A stretch of 64,000 nt of DNA from Prorocentrum cordatum (taxonomy: Eukaryota; Sar; Dinophyceae; Prorocentrales; Prorocentraceae): positions 158,258-222,257 of the forward strand of contig CAUYUJ010016709.1 in NCBI GenBank assembly GCA_963575745.1, in the 5' to 3' direction. The translations under genes were made by a program, and so were the position numbers. Below the pieces are notes generated by a model, which was not told the origin of the DNA, searched no databases, and saw only the letters and a program-made list of their open reading frames with translations. This document shows, piece after piece, positions 42,967 to 52,083 of the stretch; the first letter of the stretch is position 1; every line of letters starts with the position of its first letter.

Positions 42967-42968
42967 AC
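42475..42968. repeat. (CAT)n/(CAG)n/(CAC)n composite microsatellite
   Basis: Nearly 500 bp of CAT units with CAG, CGT and CAC substitutions, ending in pure (CAT)n. It starts about 80 bp after the LINE-4 stop codon and runs into the 90-bp array. Poly-Ser, poly-His, poly-Asp and poly-Met frames are artefacts. Confidence 0.97.
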
Positions 42969-42984
42969 ATTATCATTTCGGCAC

Positions 42985-45005
42985 ACCCCTCACACGGCTC
43001 GTGGCCCCATAGGGAGCTCCACCGAACGCCCCAATGGGTGCGGTTGCATGCGTCACCGCCACACATTACGGCACACCCCTCACACGGTTCGTGGCCCCAA
43101 AAGGAACTCCACCGAAAGCCCCAATGGGTGCGGCTGCATGCGTCACCGCCACGCATTACGGCACATCCCTCACACGATTCGTGGCCCCATAAGGAGCTCA
43201 ACCGAAGGCCCCAATGGGTGCGGTTGCATGCGCCACCGCCATACATTACGGCACACCCCTTACACGGTTCGTGGCCCCACAAGGAGCTCCACCGAAGGCC
43301 CCAACGGGTGCGGTTGCATGCGTCACCGCCACCCACTACGGCACACCCCTCACACGGTTCATGACCCCATAGGGAGCTCCACCGAAGGCCCCAATGGGTG
43401 CGGTTGCATGCGTCACCGCCACCCATTACGGCACACCCCTCACACGGTTCGTGACCCCACAAGGAGCTCCACCGAAGGCCCCAGTGGGTGCGCTTGCATG
43501 CGTCACCGCCACCCATTACGGCACACCCCTCACACGGCTCGTGGCCCCATAGGGAGCTCCACCGAACGCCCCAATGGGTGCGGTTGCATGCGTCACCGCC
43601 ACACATTACGGCACACCCCTCACACGGTTCGTGGCCCCAAAAGGAACTCCGCCCCAATGGGTGCGGTTGCATGCGTCACCACCACACATTACGGCACACC
43701 CCTCACACGGTTCGTGGCCCCATAAGGAGCTCCACCGAAGGCCCCAATGGGTGCGGTTGCATGCGTCACCGCAACCCATTACGGCACACCCCTCACACGG
43801 TTCGTGACCCCACAAGGAGCTCCACCGAAGGCCCCAGTGGGTGCGGTTGCATGCGTCACCGCCACGCATTACGGCACACCCCTCACACGGTTCGTGGCCA
43901 AATAGGGAGCTCCACCGAAAGCCCCAATGGGTGCGGTTGCATGCGTCACCGCCACACATTACGGCACACCCCTCACACGGTTCGTGGCCCCATAGGGAGC
44001 TCCACCGAAGGCCACAATGGGTGCGGTTGCATGCGTCACCGCAACCCATTACGGCACACCTCTCACACGGTTCGTTGCCCCATAAGGAGCTTCACCGAAG
44101 GCCCCAATGGGTGCGGTTACATGCGCCACCGCAACCCAGTACGGCACATCCCTCACACGATTCGTGGCCACGGACGGAGCTCCACCGAAAGCCCCAGTGG
44201 GTGTGGTTGCATGCGCTACCGCCACACATTACGGCACACCCTTCACACGGTTCGTGGCCACATAGGGAACTCCACCGAAGGCCTCAATGGGTGCGGTTAC
44301 ATGCGTCACCGCCACACATTACGGCACACCCCTCACACAATTCGTGGCCCCATAGGGAGATCCACCGAAAGCACCAATGGGTGCGATTGCACGCGTCACC
44401 GCCACGCATTACGGCACACCCCTCACACGGTTCGTGGCCCCATAGGGAGCTCCACCGAAGGCCCCAGTGGGTGCGGTTGCATGCGTCACCGCCACACATT
44501 GCGGCACACCCCTCACACGGTTCGTGGCCCCATAGGGAGCTCCACCGAAGGCCCCAATGGGTGCGGTTGCAGCTGCATGCGTCACCGTAACCCATTACGG
44601 CACACCCCTCACACGGTTCGTAGCATAAGGAGCTCCACCGAAGGCCCCAGTGGGTGCGGTTGCATGCGTCACCGCCACCCATTACGGCACACCCCTCACA
44701 CGGTTCGTGGCCAAATAGGGAGCTCCACCGAAAGCCCCAGTGGGTGTGGCTGCATGCATCACCGCCGCCCATTTCGGCACACCCCTCACACGGTTCGTGG
44801 CCAAATAGGGAGCTCCACCGAAAGCTCCAGTGGGTGCGGTTGCATGCGTCACCGCCACCCATGACGGCACACCTCTCACACGGTTCGTGGCCCCATAGGG
44901 AGCTCCACCGAAGGCCCCAGAGGGTGCGGTTGCATGCGTCACCACCACACATTACGGCACACCCCTCACACGGTTCGTGGCCCCATAGGGATCGCCACCG
45001 AAGAA
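42985..45005. repeat. 90-bp minisatellite array, about 22 units
   Basis: The unit includes GGCACACCCCTCACACGG, TTCGTGGCCCCATAGGGAGC, TCCACCGAAGGCCCCAATGG and GTGCGGTTGCATGCGTCACC. Ninety bp is exactly 30 codons, so several frames on both strands stay open as 30-residue repeats. Out-of-phase indels exist, including about 10 bases lost near 43650 and a short loss near 44624, and six inserted near 44568. This argues against selection on a protein. Confidence 0.97.
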
Positions 45006-45079
45006 GATGCTCACACTTGCGGTACCCACAACTGCATATGGTTGGGTCCTTCGCCAGGCTAATTTGTTATACTATTTTT

Positions 45080-45115
45080 GCATATTCCTCCTGTAGAGGG
45101 ACACGCCCGACTTAA
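45080..45115. mobile_element. Right end of the TTAA MITE family
   Basis: CATATTCCTCCTGTAGAGGG then ACACGCCCGAC followed by TTAA (45112-45115). Read on the other strand it matches the MITE right end at 35473 closely, including the flanking TTAA. Confidence 0.7.
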
Positions 45116-45484
45116 CTCTAGTTCGAAAAGCCTCGCAAGCCAATGGTTTTGGAACGACTCCAGCACGCTCGCGTCGCGTGACGGCGCGCGCGCGTGGGGC
45201 CCGCCTGGTACGATTTGCTACACGTTCGCGTGCGGGGCGCGTCCTGGACCAGCGCGGATGCACCACGTGGTGAGGTGAGAATTCGGGTTCTGGGCGAAAC
45301 TGCTAGATATAATGGTTTCTGTGATTTCAGTTCCTCCTCCACCGCCCGCCCCATGTCCCGAGCTCGTGGCAGGGTCATCAGCTCGCCGTTGCCGTTTTGT
45401 CGTCGTGGTCGTCGTCGTCCTTCTGGGTCGGCGGCAGAGGCCGTCAGACCTTCACAATCACATGGTTTCTCTGATTTCAGCAAA
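45116..45484. other. Intergenic region with short direct repeats
   Basis: ATGGTTTCTGTGATTTCAG (about 45311) and ATGGTTTCTCTGATTTCAG (about 45461) are direct repeats 150 bp apart; both end in a pyrimidine-rich TTTCAG. GTCGGCGGCAGAGGC near 45426 also occurs near 11740. No gene is supported. Confidence 0.5.
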
Positions 45485-45640
45485 TGAAGGGGCCCTGGAA
45501 CACACAAAAAAATAGACACAGATAACAAGATGTCCCATATTTTCCTACATTTTCTGGGCTTTCGTTTTCCCATCCACTTCCCATATTTCTCTGAGGAATC
45601 GACGATGACTTGTGTCTGTGTGTTTTCGTTTCCCTCCTGA
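45485..45640. repeat. Dispersed repeat family E, copy 2
   Basis: GGGGCCCTGGAACACACAAA, CCACTTCCCATATTTCT, AATCGACGATGA and TTGTGTCTGTGTG in the same order as at 15588-15765. Confidence 0.65.
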
Positions 45641-45845
45641 GCAAATGCGCGTGGGCAGAACATGGGCAGTCTTTGTGATGAGCACCCTCGCGATGTCGAT
45701 GATGCTGCGCTGGAGCCCCTGCAGCGCGTGTGTGTTCTGGTGTGGCTCGACGTGTGCGCGCGCGCGTGCGGACTTGTGTTTTTTTTTGCGGCTATGGGGC
45801 TCATGAAGCAGGATACTATATCATAGACGTTTGCGTGCGTACATT

Positions 45846-46002
45846 ATATTTTGACAGGGCTGAGGGGGGGAGAAGAAGAGGACCAGAAGAATCGAAGAGG
45901 GAGGAGGCCACAGAGCCGCGAAGATCACCGAATCCGGAGCCCCCCAGATTGGCGGCACTGGCCGGAAGCCATTACAATATTTTGACAGGGCTGAGGGGGG
46001 GG
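45846..46002. repeat. Direct repeats of 24 bp, 131 bp apart
   Basis: ATATTTTGACAGGGCTGAGG plus G run at 45846 and at 45977. The enclosed sequence is purine-rich and has no gene. This may be a small tandem duplication or repeats flanking an insertion. Confidence 0.7.
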
Positions 46003-46159
46003 GGTCGATAAAGGGACTTCCTGGGATGGTCTGAGCTCGTATGGAGAACGAGCGACGAGGCAAAACTGAGATGCAACCTGCAATGTTCCAGGGGGCAAGT
46101 ACCGTCAAGTCCGGGGGGGAGAGTGGTAGAGTCTCTTCCCCGTTGAGGAAGCAGAACAC

Positions 46160-46790
46160 ACATGGTGCAGGCCAGCGACAGCAACGAGGCGGCAGCGGGC
46201 GGCAGCGTGGCGAAACCTCGCCAGACCCGCGGTCACCGAACGCACGAGGCGGCAGCGAGGCAGCACCGTGACGAAACCTCGCCAGACCCACTCGGCGCAC
46301 GAGGCGGCAACGAGGAGGCAACGTGGCGAAGCCTCGCTGGACCCAGCCAGCGCACGCGGCGGCAACGAGGCGGCAGCGGCAGCGTGGCGAAGCCTCGCTG
46401 GACCCACCATGGTGGGTTTGCTCTCCACCGCCACCACCACAAGTAGGAGGGCGAGGGGGTCCTCCTCCTCCTCGTCCTCCTCCTCCTCGTCCTCCTCGTC
46501 ATCCTCCTCATCCTCCTCGTCTTCTTCCTCCTCCTCCTCCTCCTCGTCTTCCTCGTCTTCCTCCTCCTCCTCCTCCTCCTCTACCTCCTTCCCCCCTCCA
46601 ACTCATGGTGGTGGTGGTGGAAAACAGGCCCAGCACACCAGCGCACGCAGCGGCAACGAGGCGGCAACGCGGCGGCAGCGAGGCGGCAACGTGGCGACAC
46701 CTGGCCGGACCCACCCGGCGGCAACGAGGCGGCAACGCGGGCCGCAGCGTGGCGGAGCCTCGCCGGACCCATCGCATTCATTGGCATCAC
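46160..46790. repeat. Minisatellite of about 55-63 bp units, split by an insertion
   Basis: Units contain GGCGGCAACGAGGCGGCAAC and GTGGCGAAGCCTCGCTGGACC (46208, 46270, 46325, 46389 and again 46640-46790). The array is interrupted at 46413-46643 by an inverted-repeat-bounded (CTC)n element. Confidence 0.85.
46413..46643. mobile_element. Repeat family D: inverted-repeat-bounded (CTC)n element inside a minisatellite
   Basis: The left end GGGTTTGCTCTCCACCGCCA with CCACCACAAGTAGGAGGG is inverted relative to the right end CCCCTCCAACTCATGG with GGTGGTGGTGGAAAACAGGC. The interior is about 150 bp of CTC/GTC triplets. Array units continue on both sides, so it was inserted after the array formed. Related half copies are at 34590-34645 and 32284-32313. 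Confidence 0.6.
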
Positions 46791-47189
46791 AAGTGGGACC
46801 CCCAAAGGGCAAGCACTGGCTGGGGACGAGAGAGAGAAAGAGGAAGCGAGAGAGAAAGAGAGATCAAGAGATGTTCCCCCTCCTTAGGCCCCCCCCCCAA
46901 AGAAGCGCCCCAAGTCCGTCGTAACACTCCACTTCGGCCTCCTCCCCCATCCCTCCTCCCTCCCTCCCTCCCAGACCTCTGGGAACCGCGGACAACCTCC
47001 AAGGACAGTTGAAATCATCCGAACACTGCCGAATGTATCACATTTCCTCTCTCTCTTTCTTCTATTCAGGCAGGTTGTTTCTCATCCTTCTCGTCGACCT
47101 TGACCGAGTGCTTCCAGAAGTCGGAGTAGACAAACACAACGTCCGAGCCGAGGCCGACCTCAGGGCGGTGAAGGAAAGTATGATGACAC
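46791..47189. other. Intergenic region, no supported gene
   Basis: GAGAGAAAGAG purine runs (46829-46870), a C run (46888-46897) and TCCCTCCCTCCC (46952-46970). The rest is unique sequence with no recognisable frame. Confidence 0.5.
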
Positions 47190-47513
47190 CGACCTCATCC
47201 CCCCCCCACGACGATCGACGACGGCGGCGATCGCGTTCTCGGCGGGGGCGATCGACGATCGACGACGACGACGACCACCACGATGACGACCGACGACGAC
47301 GACGGACGACGACGACAACGACAACCACGATCGACGACGACGACCACGACGACGACAAAGACGACAAAGACGATCTACGACGACGACGACCAAGACCACG
47401 ACGACGACGACCAAAACTACGACCACGACGACAAAGACGACAAAGACGACGACGACGACGGCCACGATCGACGACGACAACGACGGACGACGACGACGAC
47501 AACGACGACCACG

Positions 47514-47554
<41 letters not shown>

Positions 47555-47590
47555 ACGACGACGACGACGACGACGACGGCGAGAGGAGGG
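47190..47590. repeat. (GAC)n-rich satellite tract
   Basis: About 400 bp of GAC/ACG units with CACGAT and AAAGAC variants, pure (GAC)n near 47515-47575. Asp, Arg, Ser and Val-rich frames on both strands are artefacts. Confidence 0.93.
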
Positions 47591-47724
47591 ATCCTGCTGC
47601 TCCAACGTCTCCTTCCGTCTCTGGCAGGGCGACAAGGAAACCAGCAGCAACAGGAAAACGAGGACGAGCGAGGAGACGTGGCGGGGGCGGAAAAAGGAGG
47701 ACAACCCCAGAGCTTTTCTTCGTG

Positions 47725-47850
47725 CTGTGCAGAAATCTCGACGAGAAGTTTTTCGTTATTTTCTCCTCCGGGGGGGCTTCCCGGGCCTCGGGGCCGTCCA
47801 GACACGATTCGGCACGCAAAACCAGTCCCGGGGAAAGAGTCGAGACCTCT
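47725..47850 (-). repeat. Dispersed repeat family B, copy 4
   Basis: Inverse orientation: GGCTTCCCGGGCCTCGGGGC, CGTCCAGACACGATTCGG, AAAACCAGTCCCGGGG. Differs from copy 5 (51010) at scattered positions only. Confidence 0.8.
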
Positions 47851-48600
47851 GGAGGATTGGGTCGGGACCTCTGGACCTCTGGAAGGGACCGGAAAGGAGG
47901 ACAACTACGAGCAAAAGGGAGGAGCAAGAGGAGGGGAGGATCGCCCGAGGAGGAAGGAAAGGAGGGGGAAGGGGGAAAAATGATGCCGAGGAGGCGGAAC
48001 AGGGAGGGAGCGGGGGAGGAGAAACGGACGGAAACAGGAGTGTGAGTAGGAAGGTGGGTTTGGGGGGAGTCCAAGGGTGAGGATGTTTGCCTATGGGCGC
48101 TGCCGATGAGGAGCGGGGCGGCGCAGAGCAACGCCAATGGTCCGATTGAGAAGCGCAAGACAAAGAAATGCAAGCGAGACCCCAAACACAAACGACCGAT
48201 GATGAGGAAGAGGACGAAGAGGACGACGACGAGGAGCAGGAAGACGAAGAGGAAAACGAGGAAAGGGGAGGAGGGAGGAGGAAGAGGAGGAGGGAAAAAA
48301 GGAAAAGGAAAAGGAAAAGGAGAAGAGGACAGGGAACACGAGGAACAGGACGAGAACGAGGAGGACGAGGAGGGCGAACTTGCCTTTGCGCAAGAAAATC
48401 CGCCGACCCTGTCGGCGTGTGTGAGGGGCTTCTCCGTTCGACTCGTCGTCTCCGTCGTCTCCGTTCTCCCCCTCCCAGGGCTCTCCTCCTCAAGCGCGCT
48501 ATCCAAAGCGAAATTAAACGACGTCGTAGTGGAGTCGAAGGGAAGCCCCTTCCCTTTGATCCCTTCCCCGCAGGGGGGGGGGGAGGGTGGGGGGGGCCCG
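47851..48600. other. Purine-rich intergenic region
   Basis: GGAGGAGGAAGG-type tracts, strongest at 48190-48380 (GAAGAGGACGACGACGAGG ... GGAAAAGGAAAAGGAAAAGG). Frames are Lys/Glu/Arg- or Pro/Ser-rich and are rejected. No gene is seen. Confidence 0.6.
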
Positions 48601-49075
48601 GGGCAGATGCGACGCCCGCCGGGGCGCACTTTCCTCGAGCGGGCACGCACGGGATGCACTTCCTCCTCCTCCTGGTCCTCCTCCTCCTCCTCCTTTTCCT
48701 CCTCCTCCTCCTCCTGCTCCTCTCCTCCTTCTCCTCCTCCTCCTCCTCCTCCTCCTCCCGCAGAGGCGTCCCGGGAGCGGGCCCCGAGTCAAAATACCAC
48801 CCCCCTAGGGCGCATTTTCCTCGAGCGGGCACGCCCGAGATGCACTTCTTCCTCTTCCGGGAGCACGTCCCACGTCAGAATATCACACTCCCGGGGCGCA
48901 TTTTCTTCGAACGGGCACACAAGGATGCACTTTCTCCTCCTCCTCCTCCTCCTCTTCCTCCTCCTCCTCCTCCTGCTTTTCCTCCTCATCCTTCTCCTCC
49001 TCCTCCTCCTCCTTCTCCTCCTCCTGTTCCTCCTCCTTCTTCTCCTCCTCCTCCTCCTCTCTCCTCATCCTCCGC
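48600..49075. repeat. Three-unit repeat with variable (CTC)n tails
   Basis: GGGGCGCACTTTCCTCGAGC (48621), GGGCGCATTTTCCTCGAGCG (48808) and GGGGCGCATTTTCTTCGAAC (48893), each followed by GGGCACGC or GGGCACAC and GATGCACTT, then CTC triplets of different length (about 60, 5 and 130 bp). A segment GAGTCAAAATACCACC / CGTCAGAATATCACACTC links them. The unit plus its microsatellite was duplicated together. Confidence 0.8.
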
Positions 49076-49090
49076 TTCCTCCCCCCACTC

Positions 49091-49723
49091 CTAGCCCTTT
49101 CGATCAGGGTCGGCGGCGCCGGCCGTCAGGCTTTTCCAATAATCAGAAGCCGCCGCCGCTTGACGGTCCGCAGCAATGCTTCGCACGCCTGGAAAGTTGA
49201 CCATCTGGCGCAAGATCAAGTCGAGCATGTTGAGCCCATTGCTGCTGATAGTTCCTGTCCGATTGCGCCCTGACCCCGCGCGCGTTGCCTTGCCGCCCAA
49301 AATGGCATCGGAGAAAGTATTGGCCACCAGGGAGGAATCGCCAGCGCAAGGCTTCATGAACAAATCTCTGCGGGCCACGTCCCCATCGTCGCGGGACCGG
49401 TCGCAGAATGTTTGGTCGCCGATAATGCGTTCCTTCTCGGGCAACTGCGGGCCCAACCGCTCATTGGGATCACCAAAAAAGGACATGCCTGAAAGTGCCG
49501 GTATTCTGCGGCCAATTTGAAAGGAGAAGCAATGTTTCTCACCCAGAGCCTTACCGCTACGAGGACCACGCGCCATGCAAATTTCAAGCGCCAATCTTTC
49601 ACGCGGGAATTCAAAATGCATCGCCTTTTTTTTCCGATGATTGTTTGAGAAATTGCACATGCCTCGTGCAAGGTGGAACGACGATAGAACCAACGCCGGC
49701 TCAAGATCTCGCACCGGCATCAC
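49091..49723 (-). CDS. Hypothetical ORF, 210 codons, unrecognised
   Basis: Function not recognised. The composition is less extreme than in the flanks and the residues are mixed (MHFEFPRERLALEICMARGP; FFGDPNERLGPQLPEKERII; LNMLDLILRQMVNFPGVRSI), which is unusual in this GC-rich window. No signal peptide, membrane segment or metal-binding motif is seen. The last residues (SLTAGAADPDRKG) resemble the translation of a short motif also found near 45425 and 11740, so the 3' end may lie in repeat. It may be an exon or a piece of a decayed element. Confidence 0.3.
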   Translation of the reverse strand: MMPVRDLEPALVLSSFHLARGMCNFSNNHRKKKAMHFEFPRERLALEICMARGPRSGKALGEKHCFSFQIGRRIPALSGMSFFGDPNERLGPQLPEKERIIGDQTFCDRSRDDGDVARRDLFMKPCAGDSSLVANTFSDAILGGKATRAGSGRNRTGTISSNGLNMLDLILRQMVNFPGVRSIAADRQAAAASDYWKSLTAGAADPDRKG

Positions 49724-51009
49724 TCGTCGAAAAAATAATCAAATGATCGCCCTCTACCCTCGCGCTGCCATGGGCCATGCGTCGCCCGAGTCTCTTGTAT
49801 ATTCGGCGCGTCGACGCGGCACTCGCGCGCGCGCGCCGAAATTGCTCGATTCCAGGTCCGCGGGCCCCTCGACGTTTCAAAAGACGCAGACTATCCTGCC
49901 CTCCCAAACCGGCTTGCCCGGAGGCTCGGGCCCGAGCACACCGAGCCCCGGAACGGAGCTTCTGTCCGCGCGGGGCGACGTGAATCCACGCCCTCAGGGC
50001 CCCGGGGCCCCGCCACCGTGGCAAGCCTTCGCCTGCCCCCTGCGACGTGCTCTCCCGGCCCTTGGCAAGCCTCTCCATGAAGACAAGCACCTCCCATGCC
50101 TGAGGTTTCCGAAGCCCGTCGCAAGTCTTTCACTCCCCCGTCATCCAGGTGACGATGACCTCGTCGTTGATTACCTTCACCTGGGCCCCGCCCTCGCATT
50201 CTGGGAGAACTCCAATCGATCAGCTGGTCGCGAAGGCCCCTCAAGAAGCCGGTGCAGGCCCGAGCCGCGATGGCATCCACATCGCACCAAATCCTGCTTT
50301 TAGCCCCCCCAAGTTCCCGGCCCCCCTCGCCCCCCCGGCAGACATCAATCGGCCAAACAAGTTCCTGGAGCCGTTCGGCGGAAGCCAATCCTGGAAGCCT
50401 CCAATCGCGAGCGCCGTGGACAAAGTGGCCGCGTGCGTCGGGGTGCCTCCAGCGACGCCCGCGCTCATCTTCTGGAGAGACTCCTCGACGATCTCCGCCG
50501 CCCCCCCCCCCCCCCCCCATCGCGATCTCCCCCCCCGCGCGCGCTGCCCCCTCCAAGTTATCCTTTCCGACGGCTGTCTCCGCCAGCTGGGCCAGGCCAG
50601 TCTCAACTGCCCCGGCGGCGATCTGTGTCTCCGCGACCACCTGCGCTGCCGACCTGGCTTCGCCCCTCGCCCCCGAGCTACCTCCTGGCTATTCCTCGTC
50701 GTGCTTTTCATGTTTCATGCCCCTCATTGTGATCTTCATCGCCCCGTTGATGTCCTCCTCCTCCTCCTTCTCCACGCCCCCTCCCCCCCTGGTCCTTCCC
50801 CGCGCCCGCGCCCTCGTGCTTCGCCGCCATGTCGGGGGCGGCCCCCGCGCCGGCCCCGTCGCCCTCGTCGTTGACGGCCGAAACTTTTGCTGGGAGCGTC
50901 TCGCCGCCGGCTGCGGCGCCGGGGCCCCTCTTGCCCAATAGTTGCCGGCCGGCGCAGCTCGAGCATCCGGCGGGGCAGCGCCCCGGGCCCCCGACGTCGT
51001 GATTTTTCG
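49724..51009. other. GC-rich region with unrecognised minus-strand frames
   Basis: Several minus-strand frames (for example the text AEIVEESLQKMSAGVAGG and GFQDWLPPNGSRNLFGRL near 50380-50500) look more protein-like than background but are broken by stops and shifts, and I cannot name them. A 15-C run lies at about 50505-50518. The region may be a decayed retroelement ORF. Confidence 0.35.
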
Positions 51010-51145
51010 CAGCGTCGCCCCCCTGAAGTCTGGACCCTTTCCCCGGGGCCGGTTTTTCATCCTGAATCGTTTTTTGACGGCCCCGAGGCCCGGGAAGAGG
51101 CCCTGGAGGCCGAAAAACTGAAACACCTCGCGTCGTGATTTCCCA
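51010..51145 (+). repeat. Dispersed repeat family B, copy 5
   Basis: TGAAGTCTGGACCCTTTCCC, CCGGTTTTTCATCCTGAATC, GTTTTTTGACGGCCCCGAGG and GAGGCCGAAAAACTG. It is among the least degraded copies. Confidence 0.85.
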
Positions 51146-51363
51146 CGCAGCGCGAGGAGGTCAGGGACCTCCGCTGCGCCCGTTCCCCGCGCCGAGTCGC
51201 CCTTGACGCCGCCGGCTCCGGGGGCTGCGCCGCCCCCGGGAAAGCGCGGGCCCCGCGGGGCGCCGGGCGCGCGAGACATATTGGGAGCAGGAGGTCGGGC
51301 AACTCAGCTCGAGTAGTCGGATGCGCCTCCAGCCTCGAGCCAGTCGACGCCCTCGTCGAGTGG

Positions 51364-51870
51364 ATGGCCGAGGTTTCCAACTGGGGAGATATGAGTGATA
51401 CTGCAGGCGCCCCGTCTGCTGATTACACTGCCGAGGATTTCAATCCCATCGGTAATTTCATTCCGAAGCCCGAACATGAACGCACGCAACGTTTGCGAGT
51501 GTGTATATATATATATATGTACATGCAACAGGTAGGACTGTGCCTGACTCGCACGTTCATTGGAAGTGAGGAAACGCACTGCAACAAGGTTAACAAGTCC
51601 TGGATTGTTTTACTGGGTCCCCCATCTAGGCGGGCGGTCTTCTATCACACAGTGTCGACTTCTTGCGCGCGTAGGGGGGGAACTCCAGATGGTCCCCACT
51701 GCCAAGCGATGGAACCACTGGCCCCTGCAGGCCCCCGACAGGCGCCGTCTGAGTTTCCCCCGCACCCTCTGCATATGGCCTGCGCCTGGGCTGGGACAGA
51801 CTCGTCGAGGGGGGCAAGCGATGGGCTCAGGAGAAAGAGGTTTCTTGGTGATCCCAAAACCGTGTGGTGA
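51364..51870 (+). CDS. Hypothetical ORF, 168 codons, weak
   Basis: Begins MAEVSNWGDMSDTAGAPSAD and YTAEDFNPIGNFIPKPEHER, which looks protein-like. It is followed by a (TA)n run (51503-51521) translated as IYIYMYM and by unremarkable sequence. If real, the coding part probably ends near 51500 at an exon boundary that I cannot fix. No domain is recognised. Confidence 0.25.
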   Translation: MAEVSNWGDMSDTAGAPSADYTAEDFNPIGNFIPKPEHERTQRLRVCIYIYMYMQQVGLCLTRTFIGSEETHCNKVNKSWIVLLGPPSRRAVFYHTVSTSCARRGGTPDGPHCQAMEPLAPAGPRQAPSEFPPHPLHMACAWAGTDSSRGASDGLRRKRFLGDPKTVW

Positions 51871-51983
51871 CAGACCGCGCGGCGACGTCGGAATCCCAAG
51901 AGACCGCGCCGCACGGTCCGCCACCGCACGGTCATGGGGCCCTGGAGGCCCCCATCGCCTGAGACATCCTCGGAGAGGGGCGA
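51871..51983. other. Unique sequence before the assembly gap
   Basis: No gene or repeat is seen. It is not part of the 101-bp array that starts directly after the gap. Confidence 0.5.
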
Positions 51984-52083
51984 NNNNNNNNNNNNNNNNN
52001 NNNNNNNNNNNNNNNNNNNNNNNNNNNNNNNNNNNNNNNNNNNNNNNNNNNNNNNNNNNNNNNNNNNNNNNNNNNNNNNNNNN
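51984..52083. other. Assembly gap of 100 N
   Basis: Exactly 100 N, the conventional placeholder for a gap of unknown length. Sequence to the right is a second copy of the material at the left edge of the window. Confidence 0.99.

Noticed and set aside
42034-43725. A 563-codon plus-strand ORF and a 510-codon minus-strand ORF
   Set aside because: Both run through the CAT/CAG microsatellite and the 90-bp array; opposite strands cannot both be coding here and the residues are poly-Ser, poly-His or 30-residue repeats.
42985-45005. Possible CRISPR array
   Set aside because: Regular 90-bp direct repeats without unique spacers, in eukaryotic DNA; it is a minisatellite.
46268-46924. Ser-rich ORF (218 codons)
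   Set aside because: Runs through the CTC core of the inserted element and minisatellite units; no domain and no conserved start.
50505-50520. C run as a programmed frameshift site
   Set aside because: No recognisable protein flanks it on either side, so there is nothing to be joined.
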